Source: Saccharothrix algeriensis
GTDB taxonomy: Bacteria; Actinomycetota; Actinomycetes; Mycobacteriales; Pseudonocardiaceae
NCBI RefSeq assembly: GCF_016907655.1
Contig: NZ_JAFBCL010000001.1
Span: forward strand, 3,754,001-3,818,000
Reading direction: 5' to 3'
DNA: 64,000 bases
This document shows, piece by piece, positions 46,994 to 54,906 of this stretch. Every line of letters begins with the position of its first letter. The stretch's first letter is position 1. The translations under genes and the position numbers were made by a program. The notes under the pieces were generated by a model, which did no database searches, was not told where the DNA came from, and worked only from the letters and a program-made list of their open reading frames with translations.

Positions 46994-47440
46994 GGGCGCG
47001 GGCGGGCGGTCCAGCAGCCGGGACAGCACCACGGTCGACACCGTCCGGTCGATGATCTCCACCGCCCGCAGCCGCTCCAGCGCCGTCTCCAGGTGGTGGA
47101 TGCTCGCCGCGCGCAGGTGGACGATCGCGTCGGCCGCGCCGGAGACGGTGTAGGCGGCCATCACCTCCGCCATGGGTTCCAGCCGCTGCTTGATGTCGTG
47201 CGGCGCGACGTTGCCCCGGCAGTGCACCTCGACGAACGCCTCGGTGCCCCAGCCGAGCTGCTCGGGGTCCACCACGGCGGTGAACCCGCGCAGCACCCCG
47301 GTGTCGAGCAGCTTGTCCACGCGCCGCTTCACGGCCGGCGCGGACAGCCCGACCTCCTTGCCGATGTCGGCGTAGCTGGAGCGGGCGTTGGCCATCAGGC
47401 ACGAAATGATCCGCTGGTCGATGGAGTCCACACGCAACAT
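46991..47440 (-). CDS. Lrp/AsnC-family transcriptional regulator
   Basis: 149-residue feast/famine regulator. The N-terminal helix-turn-helix covers VDSIDQRIISCLMANARSSY through KEVGLSAPAVKRRVDKL, and the C-terminal RAM domain carries the amino-acid-sensing segment around YTVSGAADAIVHLRA. I start at the ATG at 47440; a longer frame to 47470 adds Cys-rich residues not seen in the family. Divergent, 66 bp apart, from a DDAH-like hydrolase gene, which it probably controls. Confidence 0.9.
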   Translation of the reverse strand: MLRVDSIDQRIISCLMANARSSYADIGKEVGLSAPAVKRRVDKLLDTGVLRGFTAVVDPEQLGWGTEAFVEVHCRGNVAPHDIKQRLEPMAEVMAAYTVSGAADAIVHLRAASIHHLETALERLRAVEIIDRTVSTVVLSRLLDRPPAP

Positions 47441-47493
47441 TCTGCACCAACAGACGCAATATCGCGGCATTGTTCGCTGGTCAGGAGCCTATT

Positions 47494-47499
47494 TACCCT
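47494..47499 (+). promoter_or_regulatory. -10 element of DDAH-like gene
   Basis: TACCCT, 7 nt before the ATG at 47507, suggests a leaderless transcript. The intergenic region also holds several GCAAnATT-like motifs, candidate sites for the divergent Lrp regulator. Confidence 0.4.
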
Positions 47500-47506
47500 T
47501 CGATCC

Positions 47507-48385
47507 ATGACTTCGGTTTCCCTCCTGGGCCCCGGCGACGAGCCGATCGTGCTGGACGCCACCGCGCCGGCCGCCCCCGTGCGCGTGCCGACCACCCGCC
47601 GGTACCTCATGTGCCCGCCGGAGCACTTCACGGTCGCGTACTCGATCAACCCGTGGATGGACCCGGCCCGGCCGATCAGCACCGAGCTGGCGATGGCGCA
47701 GTGGACGGCCCTGAAGGAGACCTACCAGCGCCTGGGGCACCGGGTGGAGGTCATCGAGCCGGCGCCGGGCCTGCCCGACATGGTGTTCTCGGCCAACTCG
47801 GGCACCGTCGTGGAGGGCCGCGTCCTGGGCTCCCGCTTCCGCACCGAGCAGCGGGCTCCCGAGGCCGAGCTGTTCCGCCGCTGGTTCGAGGCCAACGGCT
47901 ACCCGTCGGTCGTGATGCCGGAGCACACCAACGAGGCCGAGGGCGACCTCGTCTGGACCGGTCGCTACCTGCTGGCCGGCAGCGGCTTCCGCACCGACCC
48001 GTCGGCCCACGCGGAGGCGCAGGAGGTGCTGGGCGTGCCGGTCGTCTCGCTCCGGCTGGTCGACCCGCGCTACTACCACCTCGACGTGGCCCTGTTCGTG
48101 CTGTCGGAGGACCTGGTCGCCTACTACCCGGAGGCTTTCTCGCCGGGCAGCCGCCGGGTCCTGCGCCGGCTGTTCCCCGACGCGGTCCTGGCCACCGCCG
48201 AGGACGCGGCCTGCCTGGGCCTGAACGCGGTGTCCGACGGCCTGCACGTCGTCCTGCCGGTCGAGGCGACCCACCTGGCCGACCGGGTGGCCGAGCGCGG
48301 CTTCGAGCCGGTGTTCGTGGACGTCTCGGAACTGCGCAAGTCCGGCGGCGGCCCCAAGTGCTGCACGATGGAACTGCGGGACTGA
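47507..48385 (+). CDS. DDAH/amidinotransferase-family hydrolase
   Basis: 292-residue guanidino-group-modifying enzyme. Active-site residues are visible: DMVFSANSG (acidic substrate contact), H191 in YYHLDVAL and the nucleophile region GGPKCCTMEL near the C-terminus (C285/C286). The family acts on arginine or methylarginines, giving citrulline or ornithine. M. tuberculosis has a related gene (Rv2323c) beside an AsnC regulator (Rv2324), the same pairing as here. The exact substrate is unresolved; arginine catabolism fits the Lrp neighbour. Confidence 0.88.
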   Translation: MTSVSLLGPGDEPIVLDATAPAAPVRVPTTRRYLMCPPEHFTVAYSINPWMDPARPISTELAMAQWTALKETYQRLGHRVEVIEPAPGLPDMVFSANSGTVVEGRVLGSRFRTEQRAPEAELFRRWFEANGYPSVVMPEHTNEAEGDLVWTGRYLLAGSGFRTDPSAHAEAQEVLGVPVVSLRLVDPRYYHLDVALFVLSEDLVAYYPEAFSPGSRRVLRRLFPDAVLATAEDAACLGLNAVSDGLHVVLPVEATHLADRVAERGFEPVFVDVSELRKSGGGPKCCTMELRD

Positions 48386-48620
48386 CCCCGGCCGGGCTCC
48401 CGCGCCGGTCGGCCCGGACGACCTCGGCCGACCGGCGCGGACACCACCGGGCACCGGTCCCGGCGGGAAGCGCGCGAGCGGCCGGCCCCGTCGCGCGCGC
48501 GTAGCAGGTCGGCCCGCGATCCGGTGGTCCGTCACCCGAGGGGCTGACCGGGCTGGCGGGGCGGGGCGCGGCAGTGCTCCGATCGACGGCACTTGCCGTC
48601 GACCAGGTAGGGAGCGCGCC

Positions 48621-48803
48621 ATGAACGACCTCGACGACCGGCGTCCGTCGCCGCAGCCCGAGCAGCAGGACCGGGAACGGGTCGGGACGCCGGCGCCGCT
48701 CAGCGGCCTGGAGTGGCTGGTCCGGCAGGTGCAGCGGCAGCGCCGCCGCCGCCCGCGGCACGCCGTCGACCAGCCCGCGCCGCCCGCCGCCCCGGAGCGC
48801 TAG
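48621..48803 (+). CDS. Small hypothetical protein
   Basis: Possible 60-residue protein, highly charged: acidic start MNDLDDRR, a short hydrophobic-amphipathic stretch LSGLEWLVRQVQ, then a run of arginines and a Pro/Ala tail. GGGAG lies 6 nt before the ATG and a strong terminator follows directly, both of which favour a real gene. No family recognised. Confidence 0.5.
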   Translation: MNDLDDRRPSPQPEQQDRERVGTPAPLSGLEWLVRQVQRQRRRRPRHAVDQPAPPAAPER

Positions 48804-48811
48804 CCCCGGCC

Positions 48812-48850
48812 CCGGCCCCAGGATCGGGACCGGACCGGTCCCGGGGCCGG
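48812..48850. terminator. Bidirectional terminator
   Basis: Nested inverted repeat: outer CCGGCCCC/GGGGCCGG and inner GGGACCGG/CCGGTCCC around a single A. It lies between the convergent small gene and the LysR gene, whose stop codon follows immediately. Confidence 0.8.
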
Positions 48851-49888
48851 CTAGTCGGAGACCTCCTGCTGGAAGGCCGCCCAGAGCAGGTTGAGCGGGT
48901 GGTCGGACGGGAACTTCGCCCGCTCCTCCTTGCGGGCGAAGACCCCGACCAGCCGCTCCAGGACCGGCTTCCGGTCGTTCTCCAGCTCCACCACGCGCAG
49001 GCCCGAGCCCTCGCGCAGCTCGTTGTTCGCGGCCACCACCCCCAGGCCGGACGTGACGATCATGCAGCCCTCGACCAGCCCGGAGCGCAGCAGCGACATC
49101 CCGTACTGGATCTCGTCGATCTCCGCCGCGATGTCCAGCTCGTTGCGGTAGTCCGGCCCGAACCAGCCGCGCAGGAACTCGGCGATCAGCCCGTCGCCCG
49201 GCACGACCAGCGGCAGCTTCGGCAACTCCCCGGTGCCGATGCGGTCGCCCAGCCGGCTCGTCGGCAGGTTCGTCAGCAGCGCCAGCCCGCCGCGCCGCCA
49301 CTCGATGACGTCGAAGTCCGCGAAGTCCGAGCCGCCGCCCGCCGTCGTCACGACGCTGCCGCAGACGATGTCGACCTCCTTGCTCTCCAGCTTCCGCCAG
49401 ATGTCCTTGGTCCGGATGTGCACGACCTTCAGCTCCACGTCCCGCCGCCGGAAGTCGTCGGCCACGTGGTGCCACGCCTTCGCCAGCGAGTCGAGCATGA
49501 ACCGCGTGGTGCCCACGGTCAGCGTGGTGCCCAGCTTGCGGCGGCACTCGTGAATCGAATCGAGCCAGTCGCTCAGGGTCTGCTTCGCCAATTCCACCAA
49601 CGCCTCGCCGGTGGGGGTGATCAGGACGTCCTTTCCCCGGCCCTGCTTGACGACCAGCGGCTCGCCGCAGAGCGACTTGAAGTTGCGGTTGAGCGTGTCG
49701 AGCTGCTTCTGCACGCTGGACTGCTCGCGGCCCAGCGCGCGCGCCGCCCGCAGCGCCGAGCGGGTCTCGTGCACCGTGATCAGGGTCCTGAGCTGGTCGA
49801 ACGTGGTGTCCAGCAGCAGTGGCGAGGTGTGCAGGAGCCTGCTCAGCTGGTTGCCCGCGGGGAGCAGCAGTCGGGCCGAGGTGGACAT
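48851..49888 (-). CDS. LysR-family transcriptional regulator
   Basis: 345-residue regulator with a winged helix near residues 28-90 (RTLITVHETRSALRAARALG, SSVQKQLDTLN) and a periplasmic-binding-like effector domain after about 120. The N-terminus is some 25 residues longer than the classic family. GAGAGG lies 5 nt before the ATG. It is divergent from the nuoB2-nuoC2-nuoI2 cluster across 243 bp and may regulate it; LysR proteins usually control divergent neighbours. The effector is unknown. Confidence 0.88.
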   Translation of the reverse strand: MSTSARLLLPAGNQLSRLLHTSPLLLDTTFDQLRTLITVHETRSALRAARALGREQSSVQKQLDTLNRNFKSLCGEPLVVKQGRGKDVLITPTGEALVELAKQTLSDWLDSIHECRRKLGTTLTVGTTRFMLDSLAKAWHHVADDFRRRDVELKVVHIRTKDIWRKLESKEVDIVCGSVVTTAGGGSDFADFDVIEWRRGGLALLTNLPTSRLGDRIGTGELPKLPLVVPGDGLIAEFLRGWFGPDYRNELDIAAEIDEIQYGMSLLRSGLVEGCMIVTSGLGVVAANNELREGSGLRVVELENDRKPVLERLVGVFARKEERAKFPSDHPLNLLWAAFQQEVSD

Positions 49889-49974
49889 CGGGGCCTCTCG
49901 GGTCGGTGCGGAGTGATCTACCGATTAGTTGTACTGAACCTGACCACAGTTTGCGGCGAAATTATCCGAAGAAC

Positions 49975-50002
49975 TTGACGCGATTCCCTGGACAGGTATG
50001 CG
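49975..50002 (+). promoter_or_regulatory. Possible sigma-70-like promoter
   Basis: TTGACG (49975-49980), 16 nt, TATGCG (49997-50002). It could drive the orphan nuo cluster with a leader of about 120 nt. The leaderless element at 50118 is the competing candidate. Confidence 0.35.
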
Positions 50003-50117
50003 CGGTCCGTAAGAGACTTCTGCCGCAACCAGGCGGGGGTTCGCCTGGGAGCAATCAGGGGGGAGTATTGGGGGGTTGGGGGCCCGCCGGGCGGCAGCCG
50101 GGCGGGCCCCCACGTAT

Positions 50118-50123
50118 TAACCT
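50118..50123 (+). promoter_or_regulatory. -10 element of nuoB-like gene
   Basis: TAACCT is 8 nt before the GTG at 50132. The same hexamer is found at phzF and hadA at similar distances. Confidence 0.4.
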
Positions 50124-50131
50124 CATGCGGT

Positions 50132-50551
50132 GTGACGGTTTCCACCCTGGACTGGGGCACGACGTACAAGGTCACCGTGCTCGACCTCGGGCTCGCCTGC
50201 TGCGGCGTCGAGGTCATGGCGGCGCTGGAGGGCGACCGGCCGCACGACCTGGCCGCGCTCGGGGTCGACGTGGCGCACGCCGCCGGCGAGGCGCACGTGC
50301 TGGTCGTCTCCGGGACGGTCACCGACGCAATGTTGCCCGCAGTGATCGCGACGTACCAGGAGATGCCGGAACCGCGTTACGTGCTCTCCGTCGGCGCGTG
50401 CAGCAACACCGGCGGGCCGTACTGGGACTCCTACAGCGTCACCAAGGGCATCGACCAGGTGCTGCCGGTGCACGTGGCCGTCCCCGGCTGCCCGCCCCGC
50501 CCCGAGGCGCTGCTCGACGGCCTCGCCGCGCTGCACCGGCTCGTGTCGTGA
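50132..50551 (+). CDS. Orphan NuoB-like Fe-S subunit
   Basis: 139-residue paralogue of NuoB. The four cysteines that bind cluster N2 are all kept: LACCGVEVM, GACSNTGGP and [10 protein letters not shown]. It is shorter than the main NuoB at both ends. First of three coupled genes (B, C, I-type) with no D-type subunit, no membrane subunits and no hydrogenase large subunit nearby. It could form a small electron-transfer module or exchange into complex I; neither is shown by the sequence. Confidence 0.85.
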   Translation: MTVSTLDWGTTYKVTVLDLGLACCGVEVMAALEGDRPHDLAALGVDVAHAAGEAHVLVVSGTVTDAMLPAVIATYQEMPEPRYVLSVGACSNTGGPYWDSYSVTKGIDQVLPVHVAVPGCPPRPEALLDGLAALHRLVS

Positions 50552-51114
50552 CCGCCGCCTCCGCCGAGCTGGCGGCCCGCATCCCGCACGCCACCACCCG
50601 CGCGGCGTTCGGCCAGACCACCGCCCACGTGCCGGTCGAGCACTGGCTCGCCGCCGCGACGGCGGCCCGCGACCTGGGCTGCACCGCGTTCGACTGGCTC
50701 GGCGCCGAGGACGCGGGCCGCCCCGGCGCGTCCGGCGTGCGCCACGCGGTGCTGCTGCACGTGCTGCACCCGGGCACCCGGCAGGGCGTCCTGCTGCGCA
50801 CCGAGGTGGGTGACGAGCCGCTGCCCAGCGTGGCCGGCCTGTGGGCGGGCGCGGCGTGGCACGAGCGCGAGGCCGCCGAGATGTTCGGCCTCGCCCTGAC
50901 CGAGCCGGTGCGCCGGCTGCTGCTGCCCGACGCGTTCGACGGCCACCCGCTGCGCAAGGACTTCGTGCTGGTCTCGCGGGTGGTCCGGGCCTGGCCGGGG
51001 CGGCTGGAACCCGGCGAGGACGGCTCCTCCGCCCCCAGCCGCCGCCGCGCCGCGCCGCCCGGCGTGCCCGACCCGTCCTGGGGACCGCGACCCGAAGGGG
51101 ACCACCGTGCCTGA
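50548..51114 (+). CDS. Orphan NuoC-like subunit
   Basis: 188-residue NuoC-type protein. The conserved C-terminal signature is clear: [14 protein letters not shown] and [18 protein letters not shown]. The N-terminal half is divergent. GTG start overlaps the stop of the NuoB-like gene (GTGA), and its end overlaps the ferredoxin gene by 8 bp, so the three products are made together. Confidence 0.83.
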   Translation: MTAASAELAARIPHATTRAAFGQTTAHVPVEHWLAAATAARDLGCTAFDWLGAEDAGRPGASGVRHAVLLHVLHPGTRQGVLLRTEVGDEPLPSVAGLWAGAAWHEREAAEMFGLALTEPVRRLLLPDAFDGHPLRKDFVLVSRVVRAWPGRLEPGEDGSSAPSRRRAAPPGVPDPSWGPRPEGDHRA

Positions 51115-51583
51115 CCTGCCACCGCGCACCCGCGGCGTGATCGCCCTGCTGGAGGCCAACTGCACGGTCTGCATGATCTGCGCCCGCGAGTGCCCCGACT
51201 GGTGCATCCACATCGACTCGCACACCGAGGTCGAGCAGCAGCCCGGCTCGGCCCGGCCCCGCGCGCGCAACGTGCTCGACCGGTTCGCCATCGACTACGG
51301 GCAGTGCCTGTACTGCGGCATCTGCGTGGAGGCGTGCCCGTTCGACGCGCTGCACTGGGCGCCGGACTTCTCCTACCCCGGCACGGGCACGCCGGACGGG
51401 GACGGGGCGGTCGCCGAACTCGTGCACGAGCGCGACGTCCTGGGCGCGTGGGCGGCGCACGTGCCGCCGCCGCCGCGGCTCGACCCGGCCGCCGAGCCCG
51501 CGCCGGAGAGCACCGCCGCCGGCCCCGGACGGGGCGGTCCCGGAACCCCCGGCCGCCCCGGGGCGTTGAGGGGGAGGAAGTAG
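51107..51583 (+). CDS. Orphan NuoI-like 2x[4Fe-4S] ferredoxin
   Basis: 158-residue protein with two four-cysteine cluster motifs, [15 protein letters not shown] and [14 protein letters not shown], in the NuoI/TYKY arrangement, then a Pro/Gly-rich tail. An extra cysteine follows the first motif. Third gene of the orphan cluster; htpX follows 19 bp later and may be co-transcribed. Confidence 0.85.
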   Translation: MPDLPPRTRGVIALLEANCTVCMICARECPDWCIHIDSHTEVEQQPGSARPRARNVLDRFAIDYGQCLYCGICVEACPFDALHWAPDFSYPGTGTPDGDGAVAELVHERDVLGAWAAHVPPPPRLDPAAEPAPESTAAGPGRGGPGTPGRPGALRGRK

Positions 51584-51602
51584 AACCCGGAGGCGAAGCA
51601 AC

Positions 51603-52463
51603 GTGCACAAGCACTACAACGGGGTGAAGACCGCGTTGCTGCTCGGCGCCATGGGCGCGCTGATCGTCGCGATCAGCTCGCTGTTCGGGCGGACCGCCCT
51701 GGTGATCGGCCTGCTGCTGGCGCTGGGCGTGAACGCCTACGCGTACTTCAACTCCGACAGGCTCGCGCTGCGCGCGATGCGGGCCCGGCCCGTGTCCGAG
51801 GTCGAGCAGCCCGCGATGTACCGCATCGTGCGGGAGCTGGCGAGGTCCGCCCGGCAGCCCATGCCCAGGCTCTACCTCAGCCCGACGGCGGCCCCCAACG
51901 CCTTCGCGACGGGCCGCAACCCGCGCACCGCGGCCGTCTGCTGCACGACCGGCATCCTGGAGCTGCTCGACGAGCGCGAGCTGCGGGCCGTGCTGGGGCA
52001 CGAGCTGTCGCACGTCCACAACCGCGACGTCCTGATCTCGTGCGTGGCGGGCGCGCTGGCGAGCGCGGTCAGCGCGCTGGCGAACCTGGCGGTGTTCGCG
52101 AGCGCCTTCGGCGGTGACGACGAGGACCGCCCCAACCCGTTCGCGGTGGTGCTCATCGCGCTGCTGGGCCCGGTGGCCGCCGCGATCGTGCGGCTGGCCG
52201 TCAGCCGGTCGCGCGAGTACCAGGCCGACGCGTCCGGCGCGGAGCTGACCGGCGACCCGCTGGCGCTGGCCTCGGCGCTGCGCAAGCTGGAGCACGGCAC
52301 CCGCGCCGCGCCGCTGGCGCCGGAGCCCGCCGTGGTGGCGCAGTCCCACCTGATGATCGCGTCGCCGTTCCGGCCGGGGGAGAACCTGGCCAGGCTGTTC
52401 GCCACCCACCCGCCGATCGCCGACCGCGTGCGGCGGCTGGAGGAGCTGGCCCGCCGGGCCTAG
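51603..52463 (+). CDS. htpX: HtpX-type membrane zinc protease
   Basis: M48 metalloprotease of the cytoplasmic membrane (286 residues) involved in turnover of misfolded membrane proteins. Two N-terminal helices (about 9-28 and 31-48), zinc motif HELSH at 133-137, a hydrophobic hairpin, and the third ligand in [13 protein letters not shown]. Preceded by GGAGG. In M. tuberculosis htpX (Rv0563) adjoins grcC1 and menJ. The stop codon overlaps the rmlA stop on the other strand by 4 bp (CTAG). Confidence 0.93.
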   Translation: MHKHYNGVKTALLLGAMGALIVAISSLFGRTALVIGLLLALGVNAYAYFNSDRLALRAMRARPVSEVEQPAMYRIVRELARSARQPMPRLYLSPTAAPNAFATGRNPRTAAVCCTTGILELLDERELRAVLGHELSHVHNRDVLISCVAGALASAVSALANLAVFASAFGGDDEDRPNPFAVVLIALLGPVAAAIVRLAVSRSREYQADASGAELTGDPLALASALRKLEHGTRAAPLAPEPAVVAQSHLMIASPFRPGENLARLFATHPPIADRVRRLEELARRA

Positions 52464-53332
52464 CCCAGCTCGCGGGCCACGGCCATCAGGTACTGGCCGT
52501 AGCCGGACTTGGCCAGCTTCTCGCCCAGCGCGTGGCACTCGGCCGCGGTGATGAAGCCCATCCGCAGCGCGATCTCCTCCGGGCACGCGATGCGCACGCC
52601 CTGCCGGTGCTCCAGCACTTGCACGAACTGCCCGGCCTCCAGCAGCGAGTCGTGCGTGCCGGTGTCCAGCCAGGCGAAGCCGCGGCCGAGGTCGACCAGG
52701 TGCGCCCGGCCCTGGCGCAGGTAGGCCAGGTTGACGTCGGTGATCTCCAGCTCGCCCCGCGCGGAGGGCGCCAGGCCCCGCGCGATCTCGACGACCTGGT
52801 TGTCGTAGAAGTACAGGCCGGTGATCGCCTTGTTCGACCTCGGCCGCGCCGGCTTCTCCTCGATGGACACCAGCCGGCCCTCCGCGTCGACCTCGCCCAC
52901 GCCGTAGCGCTCGGGGTCGCGCACCGGGTAGCCGAACAGCACGCAGCCGTCCAGCGCGGCCGCGTGGTGCTGGAGGAGCCGGGAGAAGCCCTGGCCGTAG
53001 AAGATGTTGTCGCCCAGGACGAGCGACACGTCGTCGTCGCCGATGAAGTCCGCGCCGATGACGAACGCCTCGGCCAGCCCGTTGGGCCGGGGCTGCTCGG
53101 CGTACTCCACGCGCAGGCCGAACTGCGAGCCGTCGCCGAGCAGGCGGCGGAACAGCGGCAGGTCGGCCGGCGTCGAGATGAGCAGCACGTCCCGGATGCC
53201 CGCGAGCATCAGCACGGACAGCGGGTAGTACACCATCGGCTTGTCGTAGACCGGCAGCAGCTGCTTCGACACGGCCTGCGTGATCGGGTGCAGCCGCGTG
53301 CCGCTCCCGCCCGCCAGGATGATGCCCTTCAC
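52460..53332 (-). CDS. rmlA: Glucose-1-phosphate thymidylyltransferase
   Basis: Nucleotidyltransferase of 290 residues making dTDP-glucose, first step to dTDP-rhamnose and other deoxysugars. The N-terminal [11 protein letters not shown] and [20 protein letters not shown], then [14 protein letters not shown] and [11 protein letters not shown], are diagnostic of the short RmlA type. GTG start overlaps the yajQ stop (GTGA). The other rml genes are not in the window. Confidence 0.93.
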   Translation of the reverse strand: MKGIILAGGSGTRLHPITQAVSKQLLPVYDKPMVYYPLSVLMLAGIRDVLLISTPADLPLFRRLLGDGSQFGLRVEYAEQPRPNGLAEAFVIGADFIGDDDVSLVLGDNIFYGQGFSRLLQHHAAALDGCVLFGYPVRDPERYGVGEVDAEGRLVSIEEKPARPRSNKAITGLYFYDNQVVEIARGLAPSARGELEITDVNLAYLRQGRAHLVDLGRGFAWLDTGTHDSLLEAGQFVQVLEHRQGVRIACPEEIALRMGFITAAECHALGEKLAKSGYGQYLMAVARELG

Positions 53333-53820
53333 CGGTAGTTGGTGAACTGGAGCGCGATGCCGAAGTCGGTGTTCTTCAGCAGGGTGATCACGTCCTGCAG
53401 GTGGTCCTTCTTCTTGCCGGAGACGCGCAGCTGATCGCCCTGGATCTGCGCCTGCACGCCCTTGGGGCCCTCGTCGCGGACCTTCTTGGCGATCTCCTTG
53501 GCCTTCTCCGAGGAGATGCCCTGCACCAGGTTCCCGGTGACCTTGAACACCTTGCCCGAGACGGCGGGGTCGCCGACCTCGAAAGCCTTCATGGAGATGC
53601 CGCGCTTGACCAGCTTCTCCCGGAACACGTCGATGGCGGCGCGACAGCGCTCCTCGGTCTCGGACTGGAAGGTGATCGCCTCCTCGCCCGCCCAGGACAC
53701 GGAGGTGCCCGTGCCCCGGAAGTCGAACCGCGTGCCCAGCTCCTTGGCCGCCTGGTTGAGCGCGTTGTCGACCTCCTGCCGGTCGACCTTGCTCACCACG
53801 TCGAACGAGGGGTCTGCCAC
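53329..53820 (-). CDS. YajQ-family nucleotide-binding protein
   Basis: 163-residue UPF0234/YajQ protein: [20 protein letters not shown] at the start and [21 protein letters not shown] at the end are family signatures. Some YajQ proteins bind c-di-GMP or tRNA/ribosome parts; a c-di-GMP link is tempting with a GGDEF-EAL gene nearby but is not shown. TAGGCT about 45 bp upstream is a possible -10. Coupled to rmlA. Confidence 0.92.
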   Translation of the reverse strand: MADPSFDVVSKVDRQEVDNALNQAAKELGTRFDFRGTGTSVSWAGEEAITFQSETEERCRAAIDVFREKLVKRGISMKAFEVGDPAVSGKVFKVTGNLVQGISSEKAKEIAKKVRDEGPKGVQAQIQGDQLRVSGKKKDHLQDVITLLKNTDFGIALQFTNYR

Positions 53821-53942
53821 GTGCCCGGTACCTCCGCGTAGGTCTGCTGGAACCGCCCGGGAGCCTACCGGGGGAACCCGGTTGCGGGGGCCCGTGCGGA
53901 CCTATGTATTCTCTCCTCCGCACCCGGCAGTGCCGGGAGCGG

Positions 53943-54023
53943 GGCGGGTTGCCCGAGCGGCCAATGGGAGCGGACTGTAAATCCGTCGCGAAAGCTACAG
54001 AGGTTCGAATCCTCTACCCGCCA
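53943..54023 (+). tRNA. tRNA-Tyr (GTA)
   Basis: Cloverleaf with 7-bp acceptor stem (GGCGGGT/ACCCGCC), anticodon GTA at 53977-53979 in the loop CTGTAAA, a long variable arm as in bacterial tyrosine tRNAs, and the T-arm GGTTCGAATCC. The 3' CCA is not encoded. Confidence 0.96.
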
Positions 54024-54032
54024 CAGCAGGAC

Positions 54033-54077
54033 GAAGACCCCGTGACCAGCAGGACCGGTCACGGGGTCTTCGGTTTT
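54033..54077 (+). terminator. tRNA-Tyr terminator
   Basis: Perfect 15-bp stem (54033-54047 with 54057-54071) and a T-rich tail GGTTTT, directly after tRNA-Tyr. Confidence 0.92.
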
Positions 54078-54170
54078 CCGGGCCGGGTCGCGCCGCTGGA
54101 CCGTGATGCGCGTCACCCTCGGGCGAGTCGATCGGCGTCGGGGATCACGCGGCGTCGTGCCGCAGCGCGG

Positions 54171-54199
54171 CGGGATCGTCCCCGCGTGCGCGGGGAAGG
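54171..54199. repeat. Solitary type I-E CRISPR-like repeat
   Basis: The 29-bp segment contains the perfect 8-bp stem TCCCCGCG-TG-CGCGGGGA (5479-96 of this kilobase, that is 54179-54196) with GGGATCG before and AGG after. On the minus strand it reads CTTCCCCGCGCACGCGGGGA..., very like actinobacterial type I-E repeats. There is no second clear copy at the 61-bp period and no cas gene in the window, so this is at most a relic. Confidence 0.4.
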
Positions 54200-54381
54200 C
54201 GTTCGGTGCGCTGGGGTCTTGCCCGTCGAGTCGGCCGTTCCGCCCCGGTTCGTTGCCTCGCGGGGAGCACTGCCCAGCCGCTCGACGGCCGCGCGGCGGG
54301 CGCCGGGTGCGACGAAGGGGGGCCGACGCGCAAGCGCTTCCTCTCGCTTGCGTGCCGGCCCCGGACGACAGCATAGCTCAT

Positions 54382-54399
54382 CTCGAACGTATGTTCGAG
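54382..54399. promoter_or_regulatory. SOS box (LexA-type palindrome)
   Basis: CTCGAACGTATGTTCGAG matches the actinobacterial/mycobacterial SOS box TCGAAC-N4-GTTCGA exactly. On the minus strand a TATGCT lies 7 nt beyond it, suggesting leftward transcription, but no gene is visible there. The flanking genes are not known SOS members. Confidence 0.6.
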
Positions 54400-54401
54400 G
54401 G

Positions 54402-54644
54402 TTACGCGATGGCGGCTCTCCCGGCTTCGGTCAGCACCGCGGCCGTCCGCTCGTCGAGCCGCACCACGCGGCGCGCCCGCAGCAGGCCGGCCTCGACGAG
54501 GGCGTGGGTCACCATCTGGTCGCAGCACGGCAGGCCGTCGACGTACAGGTCCGGTTCGCGGCCCCCGGACAGTTCGCCGCGCCCCGCGGCCACCGCTCGC
54601 AGCATGGCCTTCGCCCGCCCGGAGAGTTCCTTCGCAATGGTCAT
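54402..54644 (-). CDS. Small hypothetical protein, possible winged helix
   Basis: 80-residue protein of unknown function. GAGGGGG lies 5 nt before the ATG. The sequence DQMVTHALVEAGLL followed by a basic beta-like stretch and AAVLTEAGRAAI resembles the recognition helix and wing of small winged-helix proteins, but it is too short for a firm call. A CC pair (PCCDQ) is present at about 40-41. The SOS-box palindrome lies just beyond its 3' end. Confidence 0.55.
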   Translation of the reverse strand: MTIAKELSGRAKAMLRAVAAGRGELSGGREPDLYVDGLPCCDQMVTHALVEAGLLRARRVVRLDERTAAVLTEAGRAAIA

Positions 54645-54894
54645 GGCGACCCCCTCGCCGTCCTTTCCGTTGTGCCCCTCGTCCTTTAAGGAGGTGCCGA
54701 CCTGACGGTTGAGTACCCTCCGAACGAGTGGTAAACGAGGTGTCCTCGCAGTTCACCCGCTCCGGTGTCAGCCGCTCCTCGTGGGCGTCACGCTGATCGG
54801 TGACACCCCGGCCGCGCGGGGAGCGGCGTCGGCGACCGGCCGCGAGGGGTTCCCACCGCCTGAACGCGGGCAGCGACCGGACCGCGCCGGACCG

Positions 54895-54900
54895 TAACCT
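54895..54900 (+). promoter_or_regulatory. -10 element of phzF-like gene
   Basis: TAACCT is 3 nt before the first GTG (54904) and 6 nt before the second (54907). Spacing at other genes favours the second as the start. Confidence 0.4.
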
Positions 54901-54906
54901 GCCGTG

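Larger units (their letters stand above)
54078..54401. other. Gene-free accessory-looking gap
   Basis: No convincing gene. It holds one CRISPR-like repeat (54171-54199) and, at its right edge, a perfect SOS-box palindrome (54383-54398). Open frames crossing it have Arg/Pro-rich translations, and one runs back over the tRNA. Confidence 0.6.

Noticed and set aside
51603..52463. htpX as part of the orphan nuo system
   Set aside because: htpX is a conserved neighbour of menJ/grcC1 genes in other actinobacteria, so its place here is better explained by old synteny than by function with nuoB2-C2-I2.
54250..54275. Possible second CRISPR repeat (CGCGGGGAGCAC)
   Set aside because: Only about ten bases match, the distance to the first repeat is about 70 bp instead of about 61, and the stem is missing. 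Chance similarity in GC-rich DNA is enough.
53865..54374. Minus-strand frame downstream of the SOS box
   Set aside because: It runs through the tRNA-Tyr terminator and the whole tRNA gene, and the translation is low-complexity without any family signal.
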